A DNA stretch of 64,000 bases, taken from NCBI GenBank assembly GCA_037157565.1, contig JAZHRO010000002.1, forward strand, positions 70,887,001 to 70,951,000, written 5' to 3'. Within the stretch, counting starts at the first letter, position 1; each line of letters starts with the position of its first letter. Below are positions 33,730-46,185 of the stretch, piece by piece. The notes under the pieces were generated by a model. The model was not told where the DNA came from. It ran no database searches and was given only the letters and a program-made list of their open reading frames with translations. The position numbers were made by a program, and so were the translations under genes. The stretch comes from Thalassia testudinum. Lineage: Eukaryota > Streptophyta > Magnoliopsida > Alismatales > Hydrocharitaceae.

Positions 33730-34130
33730 TTTTTTAATTGAATGGAATAAAATGGAAGATTTTATTACCCAATGTTTGCCTTCATTAGACTTAACACTAG
33801 ACAGATATGGTTGAGTAACACCCTTGTTATCATCAATTCAAAAGTAGATTGCTTAGTCTTTTAGTGATAAGGCTAGTAAAAGACAAGCCAAGATAGGTTT
33901 TACGACTCTTCAAAATCAATCTTTCCTCTCATCACGCTCAAGCAAGTTAAGTTGTAGATCTCCATGAAGAAAGGACAAGAGTACAGAAATGTACTTTGTA
34001 ATGCAAAATGAAACGTAAAAGTAAGTGCCATGTCACATGTCCCCCTTATGTGGGCACTCCCTCCACTTGGGTGAGACACATCGACGGAATGCACTAGTGC
34101 ATTCAAAAAATCTTTAAAAAGCAACGTGCA

Positions 34131-34183
34131 AAGCAATGCAAGTACTATCATGTGGTGGGATCTACCATCGCTTAAAAAACCAC
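34131..34183 (+). repeat. Inverted repeat, left arm of a DNA element
   Basis: About 53 bases whose reverse complement recurs at 42237-42289 with mainly transition differences; the shared core is TGGTGGGATCTACC. The arms enclose the array at 34220 and the LINE, indicating the LINE landed in a TIR-bearing element. Confidence 0.65.
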
Positions 34184-34219
34184 CACCACTTCTAAACCAA
34201 ACGTACTTGTGCAAAGACA

Positions 34220-34574
34220 AAATACACCAGTGCAAAATCAAAATTCATTGATGTATTTTAGTTCAGAACCAAATTACACTGGTGCAAAACCAAAAATACT
34301 AGTTCATTTTAGTTCAAAATCAAATTACATCGGTGCAAAACTAAAAATCACTGATGCATTTAGTTGAGAATCAAATTGCATCAGTGTAAGACTGAAAATC
34401 ACTGCTATGTTTTACTTCAAAATCGAATTGTATCAATGTAAAACCAAAAATTAACAATGTGTTTTAGTTCAAAATCTGATTTCACTGGTATAAAAATAAA
34501 AATCACTAGTGTGTTTTGGTTTGGAAAAAAAAATTACCTGTGCATTTTCATTTAAAACAAAAATCACTTGTGAT
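34220..34574. repeat. Tandem array, unit about 58 bases
   Basis: About six units with the pattern TTTTAGTTCAAAATC, AAATT.CA(C/T), GGTGCAAAAC and AAAAATCACT. The LINE target duplication CACTTGTGAT (34565-34574) falls at its end. Confidence 0.75.
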
Positions 34575-36976
34575 ATTTTTTTGTGAGTGATGGTAATATA
34601 TTGCTCAAAAAAAGGCCATCGGCCTAGTTACAGTACAAATGATAGAAACATTTCATCCATACATCTTAGGAGAGATTAAGAGAAAACAAGCAAATGATAA
34701 GGGATCCAAAGTGTAGCTAAAAATTTTAAGTTCCACAATGCCTAGCAATGAAGGATGCTAGGATAGTAGGAGTGATAGGTTACTCGCCATGTTTCCTTCG
34801 ATTCCTCTCCTTCCAGATTCTCCAAGTATGAGTAGCAAGCAATTTCTAGTAATAGGGAGGGTGAGGGGTAGTATTGTCTCTCCAGTCAATCAGTAGTGGA
34901 CTCAATTGAAGGAGGTCTGGGAAACATTTTCTCCAAACTTGAGACCATACATCCATCATCAAAGCGCAATGATGTAACGAGTGGTCGGACGATTCCTCAC
35001 CTTGCATGCATAATACACATATTGGATCTGCAGAAATTCCCCAAGATAATAATCTGGAAGTTGTTAGTAATCTCCCTTTTAGGCATAACCAGAGGCACAC
35101 GCTCCACTTTGGTGGTATGGAATGAGACCAACCATGGTTCCAAATGGATAACTTTTCCCCTTTATCATGAATGATGTTCCACAAACCATGACCATTGAGA
35201 GTACCAATGGACGTTTTAGGCCATTCCTAATCATTACTCGAGTGAAGGGAAACCATCATCCATTGTCTTGTCACCAAGAGAGCACTCCATAGTTTAGATT
35301 GGCGAGGGGTTTTGATTGAAGAGCGAATATCTCCATTATCTTGACACCAACCATTCGATCCAAATAAAGGAGGTAGTAGGGAGGTGATGGACCATTTTAG
35401 CATAAACAAGTTGTTGGAGTTCCTCAAAATCACAAATTCCCAAGGCCCCTTCTTCTTTGGGCTTGTATATATCTTTCCATGCAACAAGATGAGATTTGTC
35501 ATCCCACATAAAATCAGATACCCACCGCCTAATTTTATGGATAGTGTTTTTTTGACAATGGCATTAGAAAACCAAAATCGCAAGAGTCCTTCGATAGCCC
35601 ACTTGACCCAGCAAATTCTTCCCATTCCGGACAAGATATTTTTCTTCCAACGTTGAAGTAGATTTTTACCATGTCTTCAAGAGAGATATCCGGGTTACCT
35701 GTCCTTCCAACCATGAGTTGAATTCCCAGATATTTGCATGGAATCTAGCCTCCAAGATTCCTAGGATGAGATAAATTGGGAACTTCCTACAACAAGATTT
35801 GGGAAGGTATACTCTGCTTTTAGCATTGTTGAGTTTCAGGCCTGAAATAGTGGCAAAGGTGCCGAGGGTGTTACAGATGGCTCTTGCTGATTTCATGTTG
35901 GCCTTGCAACAAAGAAGAATGTCATCTGCAAAGAAAAGATGAGTAGGAAAAGAGCATCCTCTGATATGTGCCACATGTAATCTTCCTAGTAGAGATTGGC
36001 TTTCAATAAAAATGGATAGAACATTCATAGCTAAAGAAAAGAGCAATAGGTAGAGGGGGTCTCTTTGCCTCAATCCTCGTTCCAAGATAAAAAAAATAGT
36101 CGGCCATCCATTAACCAATGGAGAATAAGATGGATCATTAATGCACATAGATATCCAATAAATCCTTTTTTTAGGGAAGCCATGTGATAGAAGTACATCC
36201 TAAGGGTGTACACGGATCGAGTTGGGACTCAACCCAAACCCAACCCATAGTTTTTGGGTTGGGATTTTTCCAACCCAACCAAACCCGTTACACTACCGAA
36301 CCCAATCCAACCCAACTCATAAAAATCGGGTCTGGTTGGGTTGGGTTGAGCGGGTTGTTAACTAGTCAAAGAACTCAAAACTTATGTTTATCTCATGCAT
36401 ATTTTCTATGTCTTTCATACTTAATAACAAAATATTTTAAACTTATAAACAACTTATATCTTCTAAAAAGCGAATAAAATAGATAAAAATAACAAAAACT
36501 TGATAGTTGTATAATAGTAATTGTCTCTTTTCTGTAGAAAAGTAAATACATATTATAAGATGATTATCTTATCCATGTAATTTTTCACATATGTAGGTAT
36601 TCAAAATAAAGAATTAGAAGAGAATCAAAATAATTTTTTACTAGTAAGGAAAATTTCAAGATGTACGTGTAGATATCTTTTAATTCTTTCTAAACAAAGA
36701 ATTAGATGAGAACCTAAATAATGATGTCTAATAATGAGAATGCCTAGTCGAAGTTTCAAATAATTTAGGTTAAATTAAGGGAAGGTAAAGGGGGACGAGA
36801 ATGGTCGAGAGATGAGATGGTGGCTATAGGTTATAGTAAAGGAGGATGGCTTGTGAGGGGGTGGTAGGTTGTGTGGTGGTAGTGGTGGTGATAGGGACTC
36901 TAGTGATAGGCTAGGTGGAGGGGAAGGTAGAGAGGATGGTGGATGGTCGAAGAGGGGTGGTGGGCTGTGTGGTGGT

Positions 36977-38375
36977 TGATAACATCACACAAGGGGGTAA
37001 TAATTAGGTTGAATATGGCCCATCTTTAAAATAAAAAGCACAACATAAGTAGAATAAAAGCATTACATGCATCAAGTACCAAGATTGCTTATAAACTGTA
37101 TTAATGGCCATTTGTGTAAAGCATTTGTCAAAGCAGGCCTCAGATGAGCAATCGGACCGCACGGATGGATTCAGAACGACGAACGGAGTCCAACGGACTC
37201 AAGATCGGCCAAATCCGACATCCGGAGCTCCCACAATGGACCCAAGAAATTCTGATCGTTGATCTGGAGATCAACGGCCCAGAGAGCGCCACGTCAGCCC
37301 ACCCCCACCACACGCACACCCTCAGCCGGCCAAGGACAAATCTCGGCCGTCGATCTTCGATTGAACGGCCGAGATCCCCGCGGTCGCCGCGACAAAGCGC
37401 GGGCGTGGCGCAACGGTTAGCGGCATGCCCGCATCACCGCGACGTGCGTTCGAGCCGCGCGGAGCGGATTTTGAAAGCGAGCGGGGGGGCGTGGAAAAAT
37501 TGGGTCGCCTGATCAGTAGCGGGCGGCCAGGATCTCTCCACGCGGCGCGATGACAGCTCGCGAGCGCCCACGCGCACGCGCACGCCGGGCGGAAACGCGC
37601 GGGCAAACGCACGCCCAAGGCGCGACTCAGCGCGGGCGCAGAAGGCTCTCAGCCATCTGATCTTCGATCGGACGGCTCTCGTTCAGCGGCCACGGATCGC
37701 GCGAAGAGGAAGACCGGGGCGGGCAACTGACCAGCGGCAGGAGGGCTTCACCGACGTTTGTGGAAGCGGTTTTAGCAACGCTCTGGATGTTGCTAAAGCC
37801 CATTCTTCTTTTAGGAAGCCCTTAACTCTATTTAAACCCCCTTCTACCACCATTCAATGCATACTCTCCCACTTGCAACTACTCCACTCCTCTCTTAGCT
37901 AGCTTTAGGTACTCTTGTAATCGCCGGAGACGACGAGCCGCCGACGGAGCCTCCTCCACCACCGTGGCTGCCTCGTCGCTCTCCACTCTCTCTCCATCTC
38001 TCTCTCTCTCTTTTAAGCTTTCATTTACTTTTGTTAAAGCATGTATTTAATGTTGTAAGCTATGAACTATGAATGCATGTTTAATGAAATTATTTTCCGT
38101 TCAATCGCCATTTTAATTTCTGTTCAAAGTGCATGATCAAAATCAAGAGCTTTCTAACCCTAAACTCTCTCTATCTCTCGCTCTCGCTTTTCAAAATCGT
38201 CTCTTTCGCAAGCAAAACTCTGCCTTTTTCGTGACAACAAGTGATAAATAAAATTCGATTTCCATGCCTCCCTGAGACCGACACTCGGACTCACCTCCGT
38301 TTACTTCTTTTAAAACCGACGTATCAAGTGCGACTATAACGACACCTCTTAACACACACGCACAAAGACACGTCA
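36977..38375 (+). mobile_element. Solo LTR inside the hAT element
   Basis: 1399 bases from TGATAACATCACAC to GACACGTCA, flanked by GTGGT (36972-36976 and 38376-38380). The flank is a GTG-rich repeat, which weakens the duplication. Support comes from LTR A at 54069, with the same ends (TGATAA, ACGTACATCA) and layout: a tRNA-like module, a TATA-like CTATTTAAACC near 37826, a CT-rich leader and a CCTCCCTG-type block near the end. Confidence 0.75.
37401..37460 (+). promoter_or_regulatory. tRNA-like box A/box B module in LTR
   Basis: TGGCGCAACGG (37406-37416) fits a pol III box A and GTTCGAGCC (37448-37456) a box B at tRNA-like spacing. The left part (GTGGCGCAACGGTTAGCG) resembles tRNA-Trp. No anticodon arm or acceptor stem forms, so it is not a tRNA gene. 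Confidence 0.5.
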
Positions 38376-40862
38376 GTGGTGGTGGATTGGTGGTAGTGGG
38401 CAAGCGGCTTTGGGGGTAGGCTTAGGCTAGGCAGAGGGAAGGTAGTGACGACGATGGATGCCCGGTGAGGGGGTGACGGGCTGTGTGGTGATGGTGGTGG
38501 TAGCCGTAGCAGTGGTTCTAGTGAAGGGAGGTGGTGGTTATCACTAATGTAGAAGAGGAAGAGAGGAGGGAGGAAGATGCTAACCTCGAGTGATAATGAT
38601 GAGAACAATGGTGACAATGAGAAAGGACTTGCAAGAGAGGTTGGTGGCGATGGCGAGAGAGGAAGCTCAGTTTAGAGCTTGCAAACGAGAGGGAAACTAA
38701 AAAAAAGTGCATGATGGAGATCACACGGGAAAAGGGAAAAGTGAAATTGAGGGAGTAGCGTGCATTATTTGCATGGGTTTTTTTTTGTCACCTTTCAAGT
38801 TTAAACAAGTTAGCTTTGCTTCCTTTAAAATTTTAATGGATACTTTCATGTGTGTGTGTGTGCATTGGGTTGAATCGGGTTGCGGGTTGTGGGGTTTATT
38901 AGACCTCAAACCCAACACAACCAATTTTTTATCGAATTGAGAAAATCTCAACCCAACTCAACCCAATCTAAGTCACAACCCAACCCAACCCAATCGGGTT
39001 GAGTTCGAGTTGAGTTCGGGTTGAACCTGACACACGTACACCCCTAGTACATCCAGAATGAAATCCCTCCTAACCGTATCAAAAGCTTTAGAAATATCAA
39101 TCTTCACGCACATCCTTGAGGAAGATCCAGCATTGTGGAATCCACTGAGGAATTCATGGCCAAGAAGGGAGTAATCAGAAATACTTCTCCCCTTAACAAA
39201 AGCCCCCTGGTTATGGTTAGTCAGTTTTGGCATCACGGTACTTAATTGGCTTGCAAGAATTTTGGCAATTACTTTATATAAAGTATTACAACAAACAATT
39301 GGTCTGAAGTCTTTAAGAGAGGACACCAAGTGAGATTTTAGAATAAGCATAAGGAATGCACGGTTAAGTTAACGTACCAACCCTCCTCCATTAGAGAAGA
39401 AGTGTTTTATTCCATGGATGATATCTTCTTTAAGGATATGCCAAGTTGTTCAGAAGAAAAAAGCGTTGAAGTTGTCTAGTTCCAGTGCCTTGTCTGGCCC
39501 AATGCTTCATAAAGCATTTTTTATCTCTTCTTTCGAAGGGTGTGACGTGAGTGCCAAACAATCCTCCATAGATAACTGGTTATTCACTGGCCAAGTAACC
39601 ATCCCCCCATTAGGTGGGGAATCACGCGCAAAAAGGGAAGAGTAGAAGGAGATTGCTTCTTTTCGAACTTCATTTTCCTTGTCGATTAATTCACCATTGG
39701 CATCAATAAGAGTAGTGAGAGCATTTTGATTTTGTCTAATTTTCATAGCCATCACAAAAAAATGGGTATTCCTGTCTCCACTTTTCAACCACTCGCATCT
39801 ACTTCTTTGTTTCCAATAAATTTCCTCCTCAAGCCTTAGTCGTCGAATTTGGGTCCTTAATATGAGATCCTCCTCTTGTAAATGCTCGCTATCCAGGTGG
39901 AGATCAAGCTCTTCATTAACATGCTCCAAATCAGAATGTAAGTTGGCTATGATAGAATCCCTGGAACGATCCTCCATAGCCCACTCTTTGAGTTTGGCTT
40001 TGACTCTCTTTAATTTGATGATGCATTTATACATGGGATTCCCATCTACGTTGGGGTCCCATGCCTCCTTGACAAGGCTGATGTAGTCGTCTCTCTCAGC
40101 CCAATAATTGAGAAATCGAAATGGTCTTCTTTGCAATTTTCCTAGAGCGAGATTTAATATCAAAGTTGCATGGTCGCTTAGATCAGAAGGTATGTACTGG
40201 GCTGGCAAGAGTGGGAAAATATTTGTCCAATCCAAGCTGGCAAGAGTGCAATCCAACTTGCAAGCAAAACACGACCCACCCAAACTCATGTTGGTCCATG
40301 CCATAGGGTTTCCAGAGTTGGACATTTCATAGAGATTACAATATGCCAAACAATTATTAAAATTATCCATGCTTGATTGGGAGGGAAGTGCCCCACCCCT
40401 CTTCTCATCAGAATAGCGAATTGCTTTGAAGTCACCTAAAATCGCCCATGGCCCATTCACCATTAGTCGATGTTGACGAAGATTCACCCATAGTGCAGTA
40501 CGAAGGGTAGCTATATTCCTAGCATATACAAGGCTAAGAAAAATAAGGAGACCTCCAGCATTACAAAATCTAACAAGGATGATTGATCCAAGGAGAGCCG
40601 TGCCTAGATGTTCCAGGTTCCTTGTTTCCAAAGGAAAACAATGCGACCATTGCAACCATGGTGTATGTTACGAATAATATTCCAACCCGCGGGGATGCGT
40701 CTATGGAATCTTCCCCAACCACTATTAGAAATTCATAATCTCAAGAAGTGTAGCCATCTGGACACTATGCTTCTGAAGAAAGGCAGCCACCTCCTTTAGT
40801 TTCCTCGAGTCCTTGAGACTGTGGGTATTCCATCGACTAAGGACATGGGGGAAGGTCGGCAT

Positions 40863-42188
40863 CAGTCGATGCCCCTTTCCCGTAAACCGCAGGAGTAACC
40901 TTTGATTTTTTCTTGATCTTTTCGCTTTGGGCTCCCTCCATTCGCCTTCCTCCATATCAAATCCATCTCCCGAGATGCCTTGGACAACAACAGAGAAAAC
41001 TTTATATGCAGAGGATGACACCTCTTTACAAGGAATGGAGGTAGTAGAGGTCGTCGGTGAGGAGTTAAGGTTGATAGTGGGCTTTGGATCAAGCCCCATA
41101 TGATTCGCACGACTTCTGGAAGGGTGGGGAGTGGTGTCAAAATAACATCGTGAAGGATCTTCATTACCCATGTGGTCCCCATTTGCATAGGGCCCCACGT
41201 CTTGAGAAAGCCCCTCCTGGGAATCAAAGGAACGCACAACTTTAGTATCCTGAAATTCCAAAGGTCGTAACTCTTGGGAATTGGAAGGACGTGTGTCCTT
41301 GGTAACCTGTGATTCCAAAGGTTGCGTCTTTTCATGCTCATGCACTGGTACATCGAGAGCAACCTTTGCTGCCTTGCGATTCCTCCTCCTCTGGGACCTA
41401 CCTCGAGTGATCACTTTTCCTCCTTTGGGCGAGGCGTTGTGGATCTCTTTCTGCACATCTGGGACCTCTTCTGTCCCCCCTATGTTTGGGGCGATCAAAC
41501 AATCTTCTGAGTTATGACCAAAAACAATGTTCACAATGAGGAGCCCAATCATAATGGATTTTAATAGACTTAGTAATTCCTCCATCGTAGTAATAGGTGA
41601 CCTCTTTCGGGAGAGAATTTTCTGCACTAATAATGATACATACCCGGACATGGTCAAGATAATTGCTTGCCACCATTCTTCTATCACGGCCAAGAGGAAC
41701 CCCATTCTCACTCGCGAGTTTGCTAATAACCAAACGAGAGCAGAGATGGAGATCAAGATTAAAAAATCGCACCCAAACTAGAGCGGAAGTAGGCTTCACC
41801 TTGGATGGCGAGGTGTCGACCAACCACTTGGAGACCACAAGCCATGCACTATGCAAAAACCACGGTCCTCTTTCGAGGGCATTGAAACAATCTTCCTTAT
41901 TGAAAAATTCAACAATGAATATACTATTTTCTCTGGAGTGGAGGAGGAATTCACCCTTGGGCCTCAAGTAAGTGGAGATGAAATTTTTGAGGTGACTGAG
42001 AATGGCCTTTTGCCCAAAGTATAAACGATGAGAGAGTTCTCCCATCTTTTCAGGCTTTCCTCAACATTGCTCAGGCAGATTTGCATTGGGGGTCCATCGG
42101 AGGGTGATAGAAACTCCAAGTTGCCATCAAGATAGGAGGAGAGATGGGGTCTTTGGTCAGTGGGAGGGGAAGTGGGAGATAGTTCCAT
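40863..42188 (-). pseudogene. LINE ORF1, DUF4283 and zinc-knuckle protein
   Basis: Starts at an ATG at 42188 (MELSPTSPPTDQRP). A frameshift near 42040 leads into the DUF4283 region (HRLYFGQKAILSHLKNF, NSIFIVEFFNKEDCFNALERGPWFLH, LVWVRFFNLDLHLC). A second frameshift falls inside the zinc knuckle: CEHC is in one frame and FGHNSEDC in the next, together a CCHC pattern. A long low-complexity, charged C-terminal tail follows, and the frame runs without a stop into the endonuclease start. DUF4283 ORF1 proteins are the RNA-binding partner of plant L1-type LINEs. Confidence 0.85.
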
Positions 42189-42216
42189 CTAATTTAGTTG
42201 TACATCCACTTGTGAT

Positions 42217-42860
42217 TTCTTCACTCACAAGTGATGGTAGTTATTTAAGTGACGGTAGATCCCACCATATGACAATACTTACATTACTTTTCATGTATGA
42301 GGTCTACTGAAGAAATTGACACATTAAATGCAACATGTATGATGTGGACCACGCCTATTATATTAGTACATTATAAAACACATTATTTTTTGAATTTTTA
42401 TACATTTTCACCCTACAAAATATTTTTTTCAATGACCATGAAGGGATCCTCCCTTCCGCCTTGAAGGGAGAAACCGTTCCTCCACAGAGTAGGGCAATTT
42501 TTCTTAGGATTCTACAGTCGTACCTCCCCTTGAGATGTAGATGGCGACCCAAGAAGCAAGAATGACTCCCAGTTCAAGGCACTTCAATAACCTTGGGTTA
42601 GGTTAGTTGGGGGGCTTATTAACATCTATGGTTGTGGTATTCTGTACTGGTTATAAATATTTGTCTTGTGGTCTTGTCTTCTTAAGTTGTTTTTGTGGCC
42701 TCTTTTCTTCCTCTTGTAACTTCTCGTTCCTTGGTGTAAATATTTGTCTTGTGGATGTTGTGGAAAAGTCCTATCTTTTTTCCTTTCTTTTGGTTGTTTG
42801 GTGCTATTTTGGCAAAGTGTGGGAATGGATAGCAGGGAGACCTTGACATCATCGAAGGTA
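42217..42860. other. Right arm of TIR element and spacer
   Basis: Holds the right inverted-repeat arm (42237-42289), then AT-rich and mixed DNA. The phrase AAATATTTGTCTTGTGG occurs twice (near 42655 and 42738). No gene. The 5' edge of the plus-strand LINE lies somewhere here. Confidence 0.4.
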
Positions 42861-42869
42861 TCAGGAAGG

Positions 42870-44034
42870 TACTTTGTCAGCCAGAAGAGGTAGCTGAGAT
42901 ATCTGCTAGTGTGGAAGACTTGCAGGATTCGAAGAAGTGGAAGAGGTGTATCATCTTCACGATTGTAATAGATACAAAGCCTAGAAGCAAGGAAGTTATT
43001 AAAGTCTTTTCCAGAGCTTAGAGCTTCAGCAAATCGCCTATGATATTTTAAGTAGAAGAGAAAAGATGGATAGTAATTTTCGAAAATATTGGAGATGTGA
43101 GATCAGTGATGAATAAAAATCCATGGCACTTTGAAGGCGATTTAGTTGCAATGGAATGAGGCCATCATAATATAAGCTAAATGCAATATCCTTGTGAATT
43201 CAACTCTTCAATATCTCGCTAGAATATAGATGTCAATTGATGTTGATGAGGGCAGAAAAGGCTTTTATGGCAATAAAAGATATCGACTTGGATGAAAAGA
43301 GAGGAGAGAAATTTGTTATGATGGATATAAGCAAGACGTTGATCCTTGAAATTAGACTGGGATTGCTGCAAGGTGAAGCTATCACAATACTATTGAGGTA
43401 TGAAAGATTGCCTAGATTATGTGCTTCTTGCAGAAGAGTGCGACATGTAGATAAAGATTGTAAAATCTTGTTGGAGGCAAAAGGTGAAATGGAGGAGCCT
43501 AGGTATATGAAAGCTAGAAGAGAGTTGGAAGCTGAAATTGAATTTAAATATGATGGCACACTCAGGGCAGAAAAAAGAATCGATAGTAGGAAGGTGGCTA
43601 CAAATGATAGAGATATTTTAGTCATTGGAAGGGAAGTACTTGTGGAAGAGAGCGATAAGCAAGATGAAATGCCTTTGTTAAGGAAAAATGTAAAAAACCC
43701 TACCTCTCAAATGGAAGATGAAGCATTCATGCAGCAGTTGACACCATATTTAGTGAAGGAAAATCACGTTAATGAAAATCCTAAAGAATTCTATGCTTTT
43801 GGAAGTGAGAAAAGGGAAGATAGGCAGAAGATATCTCATGTGACAATCACTGATGAGCAAGAACAAGGAGTGGAAGGGCTATTTGATCAAGTAATGGTGG
43901 GCCAAAATAAAGAAGTAGCAAATTTTCGTGGTGCTGATAAGCAAAGGAAAAGCTTCAAAAGAAAAGCTAAAGAGATTAAAATGAAGGATTGTAGTAAAGA
44001 GAAAAATAATGAAGGAAGAAGAAAAATAGCTTGA
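42870..44034 (+). pseudogene. LINE ORF1, DUF4283 remnant and zinc knuckle
   Basis: The first part is a decayed DUF4283 domain: SVEDLQDSKKWKRC, then VMNKNPWHFEGDLVAME, with stops. From 43237 the frame is open for 265 residues and begins with the end of that domain (LILEIRLGLLQGEAITILLRYERLP). A CCHC zinc knuckle follows (LCASCRRVRHVDKDC), then a long acidic/basic low-complexity tail ending in RKIA. It is the RNA-binding ORF1 of the LINE whose ORF2 starts at 44086. The open stretch is longer than expected for an old relic. Confidence 0.8.
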
Positions 44035-44285
44035 TGGAGAAAAAATGCTTAAGGTAGCTGAGCCTAGTCAACTGCTTGTAGGAAAATGAATGTGTTGTCG
44101 TGGAATTGTAGGAGTTTAGGATTATCCTCTACAATTTGACACTTAAATCCCTTTTGAAGGCAACAAAAGCTGATGTTACTGTTGTGTCAGAGACTCATAT
44201 TAGCAAGGAAAAGTTTGAAAGAACAACATGTGGAATGAAAGAATATCAGTCTTTTGCAGTTGCAGTGGAAGGCAAGTCAAGAGGA

Positions 44286-45689
44286 TGTTGGAAACCTTGG
44301 ATCTACTATAGATGGCTACGTGAACACAGAGATTAGTAATAACAAGAAATATTTGCAAAAAATATTTAAACCAAAAAAATTGACATAAGATGTATAGTGG
44401 TTCCCCACTCACTTAGGTACTCCACTACTTAAACCTCCCAGCTTAGGATTTTTAACCTGATTCCCTCAATCCAGAGGGAATCACTTTTCTAATAGAGGTA
44501 ATTAACGGGTTACCTCAACCCAAGTACAATAACGAGTTTATTACAACTCAACGAGCAAAAGTTCAAGTACAAAATAAGCATAGGTGCAAGAAAGAGAAAT
44601 CTTACAACAAGAATTCCTATGCCTCCCAACAATGATTAAAAATAATACCAATTGAGAGCTTAGGATGGATGTAATTCTCTTTGTAGATGCGTGAGAAAAA
44701 TATGTCGTTGAGTTTTCAAATGCATTAAGAGGTTGAGAGCATTAAACTATTATTTCTTCTCTTGAGAATATGGTGAAAATATGAAAAGTTAGCTCAAGAA
44801 TTTTTCCTTCACTTTCATATGTGTAAATTAAGAGTCCTAGAGACTTTTTATAGAGTTAGGACCTTAGTTGCTAGTCTACTAGTCGTTGGGGTTTAAATCG
44901 CAATGTTCAAGTCCTCAAAATCAGATTTATAGCCGTTCAGATTTGAACCAATGGCTAACTAGTACCGATACTAAAGTATGGGTACCAGTACTAGTGACAT
45001 ACTGTTTTATCTTTTAAGTTAACTTATCACAGACAGTACCTATTGGGTACCGGTATTAATCATGAGTATCGGTACTCGTTGCTTCCAAATTTGAGTTTTA
45101 AATACTTAACACAAATCTGTAATCCACTTGTACCAGTACTGATCATGAGTACCCGCACTTGTTGCTTCCAGTACCGGTACTGATCATGAGTACTAGTACT
45201 CACGGGGTACAGGTTTGTTTCTTTGAAAAAACCCAAACCTGAAACTCGTAAGTACCGGTCAAACTTTAATACCAGTACTTGTGGGTTAATATGTACCTTT
45301 TTAAACATGAATACAACTTGATTACTAGCCCATGTTTGCAATTACTTTAAACATTAAAAAAACTACCTTTTAAACAATACGCACTTTGAAATAAATCGAA
45401 TGATCGTAATATTTTATCTTAATTTATCTCTATATGATTTTTACGATCTAATTCTTATTTCTTTGTTAAGAGGCATATATCCTATGAATAAAATAAAAAC
45501 CTAATCTAATAAACAAAATAAACTCTATATGATCTTCTATCATCAACTCCTCCTTGTCATCATGCCTTCTTGTCATTATTCTCTGTTTGCCTGGATTTTT
45601 ATCTAAATCTGAAATATTACTTAATTGTAAACATTAATCTACAATAATTTTGTTAACATCAAAACAAAATGTGGAACAAGGTTCTAACA
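44286..45689 (-). repeat. 3' LTR (left) of copia element
   Basis: 1404 bases. Its 44950-45290 part is dense in GTACCGGTAC-like palindromes and ATCATGAGTA words, also present in the right LTR. Confidence 0.88.
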
Positions 45690-46185
45690 ATCTCCCTTCT
45701 TTTGGTGTTGACAAAGCTATCTTTCCAATATGTAATTTTAAGAAAAAAATATTTTTAGTTATTTTTCATAAAAGAAATTCAAATTGTCAATTCTCCCTCT
45801 CATTATATGCTTCTATAAATATGACTATTTCCTTCTTATTTTTCTCTCCCTTTTTGTCAATCATTAAAAAATGAAGGGGTAAAAAGAATAACGTACAATA
45901 TTGAACAAATTATCAATAGTAAAATAATGCTTATGGATACCAAGCTCCACTAATCCATCTTTCTTGGTCTTCATGCAATCTGTAGAAAGGTTTGAGTGTT
46001 CCATTGTGTGCCTTGAACACCCATTAATCACTTTAATTCCATTGATCTACTCCTACAAAATAATGTAAAATATCTTTTCTAGGTACCCATATTCTTGTGG
46101 GTCCTTTCAGGCAAGTACCTTTCAAATCTTGAGATTTATAGATCTCTTTAGTGTTAGATCTATAATTCTTGGGATTTTTAGTCTT

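Larger units (their letters stand above)
36201..39046. mobile_element. Non-autonomous hAT element
   Basis: Perfect 8-bp duplication GTACATCC (36193-36200 and 39047-39054). Ends are TAAGGGTGTACACG and, reverse complemented, TAGGGGTGTACGTG. Both subterminal regions are packed with AACCCAACCC/GGGTTGGGTT words in both orientations, as in hAT subterminal binding arrays. There is no transposase. G-rich direct repeats (GTGAGGGGGTG and GCTGTGTGGTG words) lie either side of a solo LTR inserted at 36977. Confidence 0.88.
34846..40862 (-). pseudogene. LINE ORF2: endonuclease and reverse transcriptase
   Basis: From about 40862 leftward: the endonuclease/exonuclease/phosphatase domain starts PTFPHVLSRWNTHSLKDSRK, with GPWAILGDFKAIRYSDEKRGG and SDLSDHATLIL (catalytic His region) in 39507-40655. 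RT begins near 39350 (LVSSLKDFRPIVCCNTLYKV, KIDISKAFDTVRRDFIL), is interrupted by the hAT element, and resumes at 36190 with ILERGLRQRDP and the catalytic FFADDILLC near 35940. A zf-RVT region (34846-35184) shows PPKWSVCLWLCLKGRLLTTSR and CVLCMQGEESSDHSLHHC. No RNase H domain is visible. Several frameshifts and stops make it inactive. The encoded enzyme class performs target-primed reverse transcription. Confidence 0.88.
34575..42206 (-). mobile_element. L1-type LINE, minus strand, interrupted by hAT
   Basis: Direct duplications CACTTGTGAT (34565-34574 and 42207-42216) flank it, with a short A-tail on the minus strand next to the left copy. It contains a DUF4283/zinc-knuckle ORF1 and an ORF2 with endonuclease, RT and zf-RVT. 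A hAT element (36201-39046) splits the RT gene; coding resumes exactly across it. Without the insert the LINE is about 4.8 kb and nearly full length. The ORFs carry frameshifts. Confidence 0.9.

Noticed and set aside
31293..34574. CRISPR-like repeat arrays
   Set aside because: The units are adjacent, diverged, lack regular spacers, and occur in plant nuclear DNA.
37401..37460. A genuine tRNA gene
   Set aside because: Only boxes A and B fit; the acceptor stem and anticodon arm do not form.
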